Source: Carnobacterium maltaromaticum DSM 20342
GTDB taxonomy: Bacteria > Bacillota > Bacilli > Lactobacillales > Carnobacteriaceae
Assembly (NCBI RefSeq): GCF_000744945.1
Contig: NZ_JQMX01000001.1
Span: forward strand, 992,001 to 1,056,000
Direction of reading: 5' to 3'
DNA length: 64,000 nucleotides
Below the pieces are notes generated by a model, which was not told the DNA's origin, made no database searches, and was given only the letters and a program-made list of their open reading frames with translations. Below, one piece after another: positions 19,068 through 27,743 of this stretch (positions within the stretch are counted from its first letter, which is position 1; the number at the start of each line of letters is the position of its first letter). The position numbers and the translations under genes were made by a program.

Positions 19068-20033
19068 TTACTCACGCTTCCTTTCCTTAATTAATAAATA
19101 AATGAAATAACATCCACCTAAAAATTCAATTACGACGCTTAATGTCGTTGTTAAATGAAATACTCGCTCGACAACTAATTGTCCTACTAATAAAACAATG
19201 ATGCTAAGAAAACTCCCACCGATAAATAAAATTCCATGTTGATAGGTTTTAAAGATTCGATAAGTCAAATTGGCAACCATAAAGCCTAAAAAGGTAATTG
19301 GTCCCACTAAAGCTGTTGAAATCGAGGTCAAAATAGCGACTAAAACTAAGACTTTCAACATTGTTCCTTCAACATTTACGCCTAAATTCACCGCTTGGTC
19401 ACGACCTAAATGCAAGACATCTAAAACTTTTCTTTGGCTAAATAAGAACATTAAAGCAGCCACACCAATCAACAAAGTAATCCCTAGTAACGCCACATCA
19501 ATATTATTAAAACTAGCAAATAATTTGCCTTGAATCTTATCAAACTCATTGGGATCCATCAATACTTGCAGAAATGTGCTAACACTTCTAAAAAAGGTTC
19601 CAGCAATCATCCCAACCATCATCAATAAATACAAATTGCTACTATATTTTCTGAAAACAATTTGATACAACACAAAGCTAATTCCTACCATTAAAACGAC
19701 ACTGATTAAGAAATTTATCTGTTTGTCACGTACAACTAGATGATTGCTTCCATAGAAGAAAAGAATCATTGTCTGAAATAAAACATATAAAGAATCCAAG
19801 CCTAAAATACTAGGCGTTAAAATATTGTTTTGAGCTAAGGTTTGAAAACTAATGGTAGCAACGGTTGTACTAATTCCTACAATTATAAAGGCGATTAGTT
19901 TTTTACTTCGCAAAGGTAAAATATAATCCCAATTGCCATTATTCTCTAGAACTAGATACAGTCCAATTAACACTAGAATAACCAGTAGTAGTAATCCATA
20001 TACCCACTGTTCTTTCTTGATACGCTGCATCAT
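19068..20033 (-). CDS. yclO: Iron-siderophore ABC transporter permease (second)
   Basis: FecCD-family permease with about nine hydrophobic helices over 321 aa. The family features IIVGISTTVATISFQTLAQN and VGPITFLGFMVANLTYRI (near the ATPase contact) are present. It overlaps the end of the first permease by 4 bp, so the two are translationally coupled and probably form the heterodimeric channel. Confidence 0.92.
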   Translation of the reverse strand: MMQRIKKEQWVYGLLLLVILVLIGLYLVLENNGNWDYILPLRSKKLIAFIIVGISTTVATISFQTLAQNNILTPSILGLDSLYVLFQTMILFFYGSNHLVVRDKQINFLISVVLMVGISFVLYQIVFRKYSSNLYLLMMVGMIAGTFFRSVSTFLQVLMDPNEFDKIQGKLFASFNNIDVALLGITLLIGVAALMFLFSQRKVLDVLHLGRDQAVNLGVNVEGTMLKVLVLVAILTSISTALVGPITFLGFMVANLTYRIFKTYQHGILFIGGSFLSIIVLLVGQLVVERVFHLTTTLSVVIEFLGGCYFIYLLIKERKRE

Positions 20034-20983
20034 TGTTTTTCACCTCGCAATAATAGGTAAATAAACAACACACTGCCAATAATGCCCACTACTAAACTGA
20101 CCGAAACTTCATAGGGTGCAATCACAATGCGACTGATAATATCGCAAATTAATAAAAATATCGATCCAAATACAGCAGTTTCAAAAAGTGTTTTGCGCAA
20201 ATGATCTCCTCGAGCAATGGCGATTAAATTAGGCACCACTACACCTAAGAAAGGTAAACTTCCAACGGTTAAAATCACAATGGAAGAAGCTAATGCAACA
20301 ATTAAAATTCCGCCGAATTGTACAAATTGGTAGGATACCCCAGCATTTATGGCAACTTCCTTCCCTAAACCAGCTAATGTAAAATAATCTGCATAGAGAT
20401 AGGCGATTATCATTAACGGTATAGCTAAGTACATTAATTCATAATTCCCCCTAGAAACTAATGAAAAATTCCCCTGTAGCCATGACGCCATATTTTGAAC
20501 CAAGTTATTTTGATACGCTAAAAACGTCGCAATTGACCCTAAAATACTTCCGAACATTAAACCAATAAGTGGTACCATCACTGCATTTTTAATCTGCAGG
20601 TGGTTGACCATAAAAATAAAGGCGACTGTTCCAGCAAAAGCAAATAGAAAAGCAATCACTGTTCTTTGAAAAATACTTGCATCTGTGAAAAAAAGCATCG
20701 CAACTAAAATTCCGATTCGTGCACTATCCATTGTTCCAGCTGTTGTTGGAGAAACAAATTTATTTTGCGTTAAATGTTGCATGATTAAGCCACAAATACT
20801 CAGTGTAGCTCCGGCAATAATCAAGCTAACGGTTCGCGGAATTCTTGTGCTTTGCAAAATAAGTTGCTCATTTTTAGTGAAGTTGAACTGAAGCACATGA
20901 CTAAGTTCAATATCTTGTACACCAATAAACAATGAAACAAATGCAATAACGCTAAGTAATACAATCCAAATCCCCTTTCTCAT
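20030..20983 (-). CDS. yclN: Iron-siderophore ABC transporter permease (first)
   Basis: FecCD-family permease, 317 aa, about nine hydrophobic helices. RIPRTVSLIIAGATLSICG and LIMQHLTQNKFVSPTTAG are the family N-terminal motif, and VGSLPFLGVVVPNLIA is the loop that contacts the ATPase. First gene of the operon, downstream of a promoter with a Fur box, so it should be iron-repressed. Confidence 0.92.
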   Translation of the reverse strand: MRKGIWIVLLSVIAFVSLFIGVQDIELSHVLQFNFTKNEQLILQSTRIPRTVSLIIAGATLSICGLIMQHLTQNKFVSPTTAGTMDSARIGILVAMLFFTDASIFQRTVIAFLFAFAGTVAFIFMVNHLQIKNAVMVPLIGLMFGSILGSIATFLAYQNNLVQNMASWLQGNFSLVSRGNYELMYLAIPLMIIAYLYADYFTLAGLGKEVAINAGVSYQFVQFGGILIVALASSIVILTVGSLPFLGVVVPNLIAIARGDHLRKTLFETAVFGSIFLLICDIISRIVIAPYEVSVSLVVGIIGSVLFIYLLLRGEKQ

Positions 20984-21042
20984 AAATGCTTCCTTTCTTA
21001 TTTCAACTAGCTTAAATACCGCTAGTTTACAACGATTCTAAT

Positions 21043-21057
21043 TGAGAATGATTTTCA
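21043..21057. promoter_or_regulatory. Fur box of the siderophore transporter operon
   Basis: TGAGAATGATTTTCA fits the 7-1-7 Fur pattern (TGATAAT-N-ATTATCA) with one mismatch per arm. It lies just downstream of the predicted -10 box, where repressor binding would block transcription. Confidence 0.75.
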
Positions 21058-21070
21058 TTCCCATTAATTT

Positions 21071-21099
21071 AGTTTACTCAATTTTGATTTAAATTGCAA
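21071..21099 (-). promoter_or_regulatory. Promoter of the siderophore transporter operon
   Basis: Minus-strand TTGCAA (21094-21099), 17 bases, then TAAACT (21071-21076). Placed directly upstream of the Fur box. Confidence 0.6.
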
Positions 21100-21179
21100 T
21101 GCTTTTCACAAAATAAACTGGATTTTAAGTTGACTCATTTCAAATCCAGTTCCTACTGTGGTATAATTAAATCTGTATA

Positions 21180-21299
21180 GGCTAGTTCTTTTGAACCAGG
21201 CCTTCGGAAAAAGATAAAAATTCGAGAGGACAAAAAAACGTCCTATCAATTTTTCCTATTTTCTTTTCGGAGCTAAACGGCTCAACAAACTTTTTATTA
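21180..21299 (+). repeat. Palindromic intergenic repeat, copy A
   Basis: A 120-bp unit that starts GGCTAGTTCTTTTGAACC and ends GGCTCAACAAACTTTTTATT. Inside it folds back on itself (GAAAAAGAT.. with ..ATTTTCTTTTC), topped by the hairpin GAGGAC-loop-GTCCT. It forms a direct tandem with copy B. Confidence 0.85.
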
Positions 21300-21300
21300 A

Positions 21301-21420
21301 GGCTAGTTTTTTTGAACCAGGCCTTCGGAAAAAAGATGAAATTTCGATGTGGCAAAAAGCGCCACATCAAATTTCCCTATTTTTCTGCCAGGCCTAACCG
21401 GCTCAACAAACTTTTTATTA
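21301..21420 (+). repeat. Palindromic intergenic repeat, copy B
   Basis: Same architecture as copy A, with a different apical stem: GATGTGGC-loop-GCCACATC replaces GAGGAC-loop-GTCCT. The outer arms AGGCC / GGCCT pair. It ends about 10 bp before the ribosome site of the yueI-like gene. Confidence 0.85.
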
Positions 21421-21445
21421 TACACTGAGGAGGATTTCTATCATT

Positions 21446-21901
21446 ATGGGTGAAAAAGATGTTAATGATTACTTAACGAGTGGAATCTATGGGACACCTC
21501 AAACAAAACCTGAAGAACGTAACCGGTATTTAGGTAGTCTCAGAGAACGCGTCTACCTCTCTATGTCAATTGAAGAATTGAGTTCTCTATTATATATTGA
21601 TGCTCTTAAAGAGGAACTGGAATTACATCCTGATGGGCAAGTTCTATTAAATGGCGAAGTCAACAGTCGTGCTTTAGGACCTTACTTAAAACTATGCGGA
21701 CAAGAGTCAGTTCAATTTACTATTGTTACCAATCAGTTTGCTAAGAAAAGTGACACTGGTTTACTTTTTGTTGCTGCTAATGCTGTCAATCAAGAAGTCG
21801 TCGCTGTCAGCGAAAAATACCCTCTGGCCGATCCGACGCCTAAAAAAGAAGAGTCTGTTCCAACTGAAAAAAAATCTTTATTAAAACGATTTTTTTCATA
21901 A
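21446..21901 (+). CDS. yueI: YueI family protein (DUF1694)
   Basis: A 151-aa soluble protein with the DUF1694 pattern: LTSGIYGTPQTKPEERNRYL, GSLRERVYLSMS and a central GQVLLNGEVNSRALGPYLKL. The family is widespread in Firmicutes; function unknown, with a fold proposed to resemble nucleic-acid-binding proteins. GAGGAGG precedes the ATG. Two tandem palindromic repeats occupy its leader, and a terminator follows. Confidence 0.88.
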   Translation: MGEKDVNDYLTSGIYGTPQTKPEERNRYLGSLRERVYLSMSIEELSSLLYIDALKEELELHPDGQVLLNGEVNSRALGPYLKLCGQESVQFTIVTNQFAKKSDTGLLFVAANAVNQEVVAVSEKYPLADPTPKKEESVPTEKKSLLKRFFS

Positions 21902-21921
21902 TATTATTCTTTGACAACCTA

Positions 21922-21957
21922 AGTCAACTAGTCTTTATCAGCTAGTTGGCTTTTTTT
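21922..21957 (+). terminator. Terminator of yueI
   Basis: AGTCAACTAG and CTAGTTGGCT form a stem followed by TTTTTTT. Confidence 0.9.
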
Positions 21958-22014
21958 GTATAGTACCTTTCACATCGCAAGCCTAAGATTGTGAGGTGAA
22001 CAAACTTTTATTAT

Positions 22015-22078
22015 GGCTAGTTTTTTTGACCCACACCTTCGGAAAAAAGATAAATTTCCTATTTTCTTGCCTAGGCCA
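22015..22078 (+). repeat. Palindromic intergenic repeat, copy C (no apical hairpin)
   Basis: Begins GGCTAGTTTTTTTGACCC and has the inner arms GGAAAAAAGATAAATTT and CCTATTTTCTTGCC, but lacks the apical hairpin found in copies A, B, D and E. Confidence 0.75.
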
Positions 22079-22190
22079 GCTCTTATGAGTTAGCCTCTCG
22101 GAAGAAAGATGAAATTTCGAGGTGACAAAAAGCGTCACATCAAATTTCTCTATTCTTCATTCAAGCCTGAACAACTCAACAAGCTTTTTA
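22079..22190 (+). repeat. Palindromic intergenic repeat, copy D
   Basis: Follows copy C directly. Apical stem GGTGAC-loop-GTCACA; outer parts are more diverged (CTCTTATGAGTTAGCC, AACTCAACAAGCTTTTT). A leftover 3' end (GGCTCAACAAACTTTTAT) follows at 22202-22219. Confidence 0.75.
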
Positions 22191-22221
22191 ATGAGCTAAA
22201 CGGCTCAACAAACTTTTATAT

Positions 22222-22340
22222 GGCTAGTTTTTTTGACCCAACTCCTCGAGAAAAAGATAAAAATTCGAGAGGACAAAAAGCGTCCTATCAATTTTTCCTA
22301 TTTTCTTGCCGGAGCTAAACGGCTCAACAAACTTTTATTA
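22222..22340 (+). repeat. Palindromic intergenic repeat, copy E
   Basis: Nearly identical to copy A, including the apical GAGGAC-loop-GTCCT. It ends directly at the AAGGAG ribosome site of the gene at 22353. Confidence 0.85.
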
Positions 22341-22352
22341 CAAGGAGTGTTT

Positions 22353-22766
22353 ATGATGACAGAAGAAAAAGAGTTATGTATAGATGATTTAAAAATGGAT
22401 TTAGCTAAAGCGCTTGCAGCACATGTTGATATCCTAAAAAATGTTGATCAAATTGAACCTGAACAAATTGATGGGTTGGCATTTGTCATGCGATCACTGG
22501 GCTTTATGTTGGAAAAGACACCTTGTCTTTTATTACGAGATAATGATGAAGATGTTTATTATGCGATGTTTCAATACTACAGCTTGCTGGAAGAATTAAA
22601 ACATAATGTCAAAATGAGTTACCCTCATGCTCGAATTCACACAAAGTTACTTATTGAAATTTTAGAAGGATTTCCAAAAACTTATTCAAGCGATATGATT
22701 AAATGGTGGGAATTAAAAACAAGTTTAGTCGTTGAACACACCAAACAAACCATTCTAATGGATTAA
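22353..22766 (+). CDS. Unknown acidic helical protein
   Basis: I do not recognise this 137-aa protein. It starts MMTEEKELCIDDLKMD and is soluble, acidic and largely helical, with a Trp-Trp near the C terminus (MIKWWELKT). The start is fixed by AAGGAG at 22342-22347; in-frame codons further upstream lie inside a palindromic repeat and are not credible. It ends at a bidirectional terminator. The leader is packed with repeat copies C-E. Confidence 0.7.
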   Translation: MMTEEKELCIDDLKMDLAKALAAHVDILKNVDQIEPEQIDGLAFVMRSLGFMLEKTPCLLLRDNDEDVYYAMFQYYSLLEELKHNVKMSYPHARIHTKLLIEILEGFPKTYSSDMIKWWELKTSLVVEHTKQTILMD

Positions 22767-22815
22767 AAAAAGAAGTCCTAAGTATCTTTTACCAGATACT
22801 TAAGACTTCTTTTTT
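22767..22815. terminator. Bidirectional terminator
   Basis: AAGAAGTCCTAAGTATC and GATACTTAAGACTTCTT form a long stem with A- and T-runs either side, between convergent genes. Confidence 0.9.
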
Positions 22816-24477
22816 CTAATTTACTTGTGCTAAACGATACGAAACAGTTCTACCAAAAGGTAAAACTTGCAACCCAGTAACTTCTGGGGCCAATAAATAA
22901 GCTTGCGCTCCTTGGTAGACAGTTGCGATTGCAGCATCTTCTTGAATCAGTTGTTTTTCAAGTTCTAACATTTTATCCCAACGTTTCTCAGGTTCTGTTG
23001 CTAAACTTGTTTTCACTTCCGTAATACCAGCATCGTAGGTTGGATTTGAATATTTAGAAAAATTAATCCCACCATTTGATTGATAAATTTCTAAAAAGTT
23101 AACTGGATCTGCATAATCTGGCGTCCAAGTTCCAAAGAAAACATCATAGTCTCCTGCTCGTGTTAAATCTAGACGGTTTTTTAACGGAACACTTTTCAAT
23201 TGAATCGTTAAACCAGGTAAATTTTCTTCAAATTGCGCCTGTAAATATTCCACTGTTTTCTTAGCTGAGCCTGCATCTGATGACAAAACTTCCAAAGTTA
23301 ATTCAGAAATACCTAAGTCTTTTTTAGCTAGCTCCCACTCTGCTTTTGCTTCTTTTGCATCAAAAGCCATTAAATTGCCATTCTCCTTACGAAAATCTTT
23401 ACCATTTTTTGGATCTTTAGCAAAATCAGTTGGAATAAAACCATCTAAAGGTTTAGAACCATCAATTAAAACTCCTTCAGTGTAACTTTTTTTATCAAAG
23501 GCTAAAGCTAAGGCCTTACGCAAATGAACATTCCCTGTGTTTTCTCGCTCTGTATTAAAGCCGAGATACCCAATTAACGCCTTAGGTTGTTCATGGTAAT
23601 TTTCACTACCTTGGTATTTTTGAATAAATTCATCCGTTAATCCAGTGTACTGAACTTCGCCACCATCAAATAAATTTGCTCCTGTAGCTGTTTCCTTAGC
23701 TACTTCAACATCAATATGCTCTAATTTTACATTCTTAGCATCCCAGTAATTTTTATTTTTTGTATAAGCCCAACTCAAATTTGTTCCATCCCATTTAGAA
23801 ATTGTAAATGGTCCATTTCCAATCACATTTTCACTATTAGTTCCATATTTGTCTGCCAAATCAGTGGCCACTTTTTTATTTTGTGGGTAGAATGGTGTTC
23901 CTGTCAATAATTTTGCCAAATAAGGAACGGGACTAGTTAAAGTAATTTCTAAGGTTTTTTCATCTAGCGCTTTGACTCCCAAATCCGTGATTGGGCGCTC
24001 TCCATTTCGGATTGCTTCAGCATTTTCAAAGATATCCATTTGATTGGAGCTTTGGGAGCCAGTTGCTGGATTCACAACTTTTTGATACGCATAGACAAAA
24101 TCATCAGCTGTTACCGGATCACCATTAGACCATTTAGCTTCATCTCTAATTTGATACGTGTAGACAGTTTTCGCTTCATTGATTTTTGGTTCTGCTTTAG
24201 CGATTCCTAACTCAGCATCATTATTTTTATCAATCCGATAAAGCCCTTCAAAAATTTGACCAATTGCATCAGAACTGACTACATCAGTGTATAAGGCACT
24301 ATCTAAAGTTGCTAACTCTGCTGTTGTAGTAACCGTAATCTCTTGCTTATCTGCAACCTTCTCCACTTTTTCACTACTTGTTTCTGCTGTTGATTCTTTT
24401 TTATCGTTCCCGCAAGCTCCAATAACTAAAATAATTGCTAACATAGCAAACAAACTAACTTTTGTTCTATTTTTCAT
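22816..24477 (-). CDS. Oligopeptide ABC transporter substrate-binding lipoprotein (OppA-like)
   Basis: Signal peptide with lipobox region VIGACGN, then a solute-binding family 5 fold of about 530 residues. Family signatures are LDSALYTDVVSSDAIGQIFE, WSNGDPVTADDFVYAYQKVV and, later, NVHLRKALALAFDK. Total 553 aa fits OppA. It captures peptides, possibly signalling peptides, outside the cell. No permease or ATPase genes are adjacent, so it is an orphan binding protein that would have to share a transporter encoded elsewhere. Confidence 0.92.
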   Translation of the reverse strand: MKNRTKVSLFAMLAIILVIGACGNDKKESTAETSSEKVEKVADKQEITVTTTAELATLDSALYTDVVSSDAIGQIFEGLYRIDKNNDAELGIAKAEPKINEAKTVYTYQIRDEAKWSNGDPVTADDFVYAYQKVVNPATGSQSSNQMDIFENAEAIRNGERPITDLGVKALDEKTLEITLTSPVPYLAKLLTGTPFYPQNKKVATDLADKYGTNSENVIGNGPFTISKWDGTNLSWAYTKNKNYWDAKNVKLEHIDVEVAKETATGANLFDGGEVQYTGLTDEFIQKYQGSENYHEQPKALIGYLGFNTERENTGNVHLRKALALAFDKKSYTEGVLIDGSKPLDGFIPTDFAKDPKNGKDFRKENGNLMAFDAKEAKAEWELAKKDLGISELTLEVLSSDAGSAKKTVEYLQAQFEENLPGLTIQLKSVPLKNRLDLTRAGDYDVFFGTWTPDYADPVNFLEIYQSNGGINFSKYSNPTYDAGITEVKTSLATEPEKRWDKMLELEKQLIQEDAAIATVYQGAQAYLLAPEVTGLQVLPFGRTVSYRLAQVN

Positions 24478-24495
24478 TTCAATCCCCCATTCTTT

Positions 24496-25209
24496 TTACT
24501 TTGTTGCTTCAACAAAACGTTGAAATAATAATTGACTAGCTAAGTCATTCCCACTCATAATTTCAGGATGCCATTGTACACCTACCAAAAATTTAAACTC
24601 TGTTCCTTCGATACTTTCAATCAAACCATCCTCAGTCCAAGACGAAGCCTTTAATCCTTTTCCAACTTGATTTACTGCTTGATGATGGAAAGAATTAACG
24701 ACCAAAGAAGGCTCTTTAAGAATCCGATAGAGAATTGAATTTTGGCAGATAGTAATCCCGTGTGTCCCTTTTTCAGGTTCCAATTCTTGTATATGCTTCG
24801 TCTTTGACTTTGGCAATTTCGCTTCAATATCTGCGACTAAATTACCTCCAAAAGCACTATTTATCAGCTGGGCTCCACGACAAATTCCCAGGACTGGTTT
24901 ATTCTGCTTTAAAGCTTCCTTTAACAAGGCTAACTCATATTGATCCCTCTCCACTGAATAAGAGTAAGATTCATCCTGTATTTGTTGTTGATACGTACTT
25001 GGATGAACATCCAATCCACCAGATAAAATCAAGCCATCGATTTTCTGCACAATTTCTTTGGCTGCTTTTTTATTTAATTGTGGCAATATCATCGGTAAGC
25101 CGCCCGCTTCTACTACAGAACGAATATAATCCGTACTTAAATGATAGCGTTGGTTGGTGATGGTATCTGGCAAAGGTGTGGTAAGTAAATTACTAGAAAT
25201 GCCAATCAT
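24496..25209 (-). CDS. Class I glutamine amidotransferase-like hydrolase (peptidase C26)
   Basis: Resembles gamma-glutamyl-GABA hydrolase (PuuD) and related C26 enzymes that cleave gamma-glutamyl bonds. The oxyanion region is LILSGGLDVHPSTY, the nucleophile elbow LGICRGAQLINSAFGG, and the catalytic His-Glu is in GVQWHPE. About 237 aa, as in the family. I choose the ATG at 25209, six bases after AGAGGTG. It lies 18 bp upstream of the OppA-like gene, so the two may share a transcript linking peptide uptake and gamma-glutamyl breakdown (inference). Confidence 0.88.
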   Translation of the reverse strand: MIGISSNLLTTPLPDTITNQRYHLSTDYIRSVVEAGGLPMILPQLNKKAAKEIVQKIDGLILSGGLDVHPSTYQQQIQDESYSYSVERDQYELALLKEALKQNKPVLGICRGAQLINSAFGGNLVADIEAKLPKSKTKHIQELEPEKGTHGITICQNSILYRILKEPSLVVNSFHHQAVNQVGKGLKASSWTEDGLIESIEGTEFKFLVGVQWHPEIMSGNDLASQLLFQRFVEATK

Positions 25210-25351
25210 GTGCATCACCTCTTTCTCATTTTTTTCTAATCAAACCTTTTTACTATTCTAACGATTTCTATTTCTAAAAGCAAGAATGAAAACTTAGTCT
25301 TTATGGAAAACTCATTGATTTATCGGTTATTTGTGACTACTTTATGACAAT

Positions 25352-25397
25352 AAAAAAACCAAAAACAAGAGGAAAATTCCCTTTATTTTTGGTTTTT
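25352..25397 (-). terminator. Terminator of the ECF transporter operon
   Basis: Minus-strand AAAAACCAAAAA and TTTTTGGTTTTT form a stem with a T-run. It overlaps the last codons of the ATPase gene. Confidence 0.8.
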
Positions 25398-26877
25398 AAC
25401 TGTGGGTTATCCCCAACATATTTTCTTGAACTTCCGTGGCTGTCAGCTTATTTAAAGGATAATCAGCCTGTAAACCACCATTAGAAAAATACAGTACGCG
25501 TTCAACAGCTTGATTTAAAAATTCAAAATCATGAGTAATGATTAAAAAACTTGTACCTTTAGCAGCGGTTTGCTTAATAACTGAGACAATTCGCTTTAAG
25601 TTAGACCCATCTAATCCAGCTGTTGGTTCATCTAGAATAATCAATGGTGTTTCTTGCATTAAGGCTACTGCAATCGTTAAACGTTGCTTTTGCCCACCAG
25701 ATAAAGAAGCGGGATGACGATGGCGGTATTCCCATAGACCTAAGGAAGTTAATAATTCTTTCGCCCGTTCTTGAATTAATTCACTCTTTTTTTGGCCAAT
25801 CGTTAACTCTTCCAAAACACTAGCTGAGAACAATTGAAAATCAGCTTCTTGCATGACATACCAGGCTACTTTACTGCGTTTTTTAACTGGGATAGCTTGC
25901 CCTTTATATTTAAATTGACCTTGTTTTTCTTTTAATAATCCTGTTAAAGTTTTCGCTAGCGTACTTTTCCCCGCTCCATTTTTTCCAATGATGGCCACAA
26001 TTTCACCAGCACCAATATGAGTCGTTAAATTTTCTAATACCGGCTGCTTCACTTTAGGAAAACCAACACTTAAGCTTTCTAATTCAAAGCCTGAAGATAA
26101 ATCCATTACTTTTTTTGGTATTTCTGGGACATCTTTCCAAGCCAATACAGGACTACGTAAACCATAATCAACTAACTCTTCCTCTGTAAGATTTCGCCAG
26201 TCAGCCTGAGAAAAAATCCGTTCCATTTTTCCCTCTCGCAAATAGACGGCTCGGTCAATTAATTCATTTAAGTAATACAATCTGTGCTCTGCGATAACAA
26301 TCGTATGTCCCTTTGCTTTCCATTGCGTTAAAATATCTTGCAATTCAAGTGTGGCTTTACTATCAAGATTGGCAGAAGGTTCATCTAATAAATAGATTTG
26401 CTGATCCGCAACTCGAATAGAAGCAATTGCCACTTTTTGCTTTTCACCACTAGATAATTGAATCACCTGGTGCTCCAGCAAATGTTCAATTCCCACCTCT
26501 AAGCTAGCACGAGTAACTCGCTCTTTAATTTCAGCTGTAGGCAAACCATAGTTCTCACAAAAAAAAGCAATCTCATCTTTGACAATTGGCGCAAAAAACT
26601 GACTACGAGGATCTTGAAAGACACTGCCCAATTCCTTAGCTAATTCCCAAGAATTCAAATCTGATATTTCTTTCCCTGCAACTTCAACAGTTCCCGTCCG
26701 GACACCACCAAAAAAATAAGGAATCAAGCCATTGATAATTCTAGTCAACGTTGTTTTTCCTCCGCCACTCGGACCCGTTAATAAAATAAACTCACCTTTT
26801 TTTATGGCTAAATCAACTTGATTTAATAGCGGTTCCTCGGCTTTATAAGCAAAATCAACTTGCTCTAATTTTATCAT
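25396..26877 (-). CDS. ECF transporter double ATP-binding protein (EcfA1-A2 fusion type)
   Basis: Two complete ABC ATPase domains in one 493-aa chain. The first has Walker A GPSGGGKTTL and signature LSSGEKQKVAIAS; the second has Walker A GKNGAGKSTL, signature LSGGQKQRLTIAV and Walker B LIILDEPTAGLD. This YkoD-like layout energises energy-coupling-factor vitamin or metabolite importers. It lies after the ecfT and S-component genes in the same direction, but 145 bp from ecfT, with a palindromic repeat filling the gap. Confidence 0.92.
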   Translation of the reverse strand: MIKLEQVDFAYKAEEPLLNQVDLAIKKGEFILLTGPSGGGKTTLTRIINGLIPYFFGGVRTGTVEVAGKEISDLNSWELAKELGSVFQDPRSQFFAPIVKDEIAFFCENYGLPTAEIKERVTRASLEVGIEHLLEHQVIQLSSGEKQKVAIASIRVADQQIYLLDEPSANLDSKATLELQDILTQWKAKGHTIVIAEHRLYYLNELIDRAVYLREGKMERIFSQADWRNLTEEELVDYGLRSPVLAWKDVPEIPKKVMDLSSGFELESLSVGFPKVKQPVLENLTTHIGAGEIVAIIGKNGAGKSTLAKTLTGLLKEKQGQFKYKGQAIPVKKRSKVAWYVMQEADFQLFSASVLEELTIGQKKSELIQERAKELLTSLGLWEYRHRHPASLSGGQKQRLTIAVALMQETPLIILDEPTAGLDGSNLKRIVSVIKQTAAKGTSFLIITHDFEFLNQAVERVLYFSNGGLQADYPLNKLTATEVQENMLGITHS

Positions 26878-26898
26878 CTCGACACCTCCTGAATAAAA

Positions 26899-27008
26899 AG
26901 TTTGTTGAGCCGTTTAGGCCTGGCAGAAAAATAGAAAATTCCAAGAAAAGTAGCTCTTTACTTTTTTGGGAATTTATCTTTTTTCCGAAGGGCTGGCTCA
27001 TAAGAACT
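26899..27008 (-). repeat. Palindromic intergenic repeat, copy F
   Basis: On the minus strand, outer arms AGTTCTTATGAGCC and GGCTCAACAAACT pair almost perfectly. Inner arms are like copies A-E, but the apical stem is a different sequence again (AAGTA-loop-TACTT within AAATTCC / GGAATTT). It ends just before the AGGAGGTG ribosome site of the ATPase gene. Confidence 0.85.
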
Positions 27009-27022
27009 GGCTTTTTTCTTTT

Positions 27023-27709
27023 TCAGCCTACATATAGTAACACAACAACAACTATCACTAACGCCAGACAAACAAATCTATCTGCTATACTAAATTTAAT
27101 TTCTCGTAAAGAACTTCTTGCCGCAGGATTTTCAATTCCTCTTGTAACAGCCGCCATTGAAATATCATCGGCAATCGTTAAACTTCGTATTACTAAAGGA
27201 ACCAATAAGTATTCAAAAGTCAATAATGGGTGACGCCAAATATTCCAGACAGTCGGAGAAATTCCCCGTAAACGCATCACATCTAAAATAGCTCCCGTTT
27301 CTTGTCTTATCGTCGGCAAAAACCGCAATCCAACGGCTAATGGGATTAAAATCGCTCGTGGCATATAACATTTTTGCAGTGTCGCAATCAACTCACCTGG
27401 TGGAGTCTTAGATAAAACAATTCCACCAAGCAATAAAGGAATCGTTCGTACGACAAAGTACGCAAAAAAAGCAAAAGTTGCCATAATGACAGAATCTTCA
27501 TAACCAAAAGCAAAGCGTTGAAAGAAATTTGTAAAAATAAATGCAATTGTGATATAAGGTAATACTTTTCTTTCTCCAGCTAGATAGCTATAGCCAAGTA
27601 AAAAGAGAAATAATAGGATTAAACCAAAATCTGAGATAAAAAAAATAAAAAAACCAGAGACTAGAACGACTAAGGTTTTGGTTCGTGCGTCTAACTTAAT
27701 CGATTCCAT
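27023..27709 (-). CDS. ecfT: ECF transporter transmembrane protein EcfT
   Basis: CbiQ/EcfT-family membrane subunit that couples the ATPases to the substrate-binding S component. Several hydrophobic helices; the C-terminal Ala-Arg coupling motifs are recognisable (VMRLRGISPTVW and MAAVTRGIENPAAR). About 228 aa. I place the start at the ATG at 27709, nine bases after AGGGGAG; an ATG at 27742 directly follows the upstream stop but lacks a ribosome site. Confidence 0.9.
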   Translation of the reverse strand: MESIKLDARTKTLVVLVSGFFIFFISDFGLILLFLFLLGYSYLAGERKVLPYITIAFIFTNFFQRFAFGYEDSVIMATFAFFAYFVVRTIPLLLGGIVLSKTPPGELIATLQKCYMPRAILIPLAVGLRFLPTIRQETGAILDVMRLRGISPTVWNIWRHPLLTFEYLLVPLVIRSLTIADDISMAAVTRGIENPAARSSLREIKFSIADRFVCLALVIVVVVLLYVG

Positions 27710-27743
27710 CCTCATCGTCTCCCCTGGTTCTACTAATTTCATT

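Noticed and set aside
21182..21370. Minus-strand 62-aa open frame in repeats A and B
   Set aside because: It is the antisense of two tandem repeat units; the duplicated protein segments reflect the DNA repeat, not a gene.
22233..22352. In-frame extension of the 22.35 kb gene upstream to 22233
   Set aside because: The extra 40 codons lie entirely within palindromic repeat copy E, and a proper ribosome site precedes the ATG at 22353.
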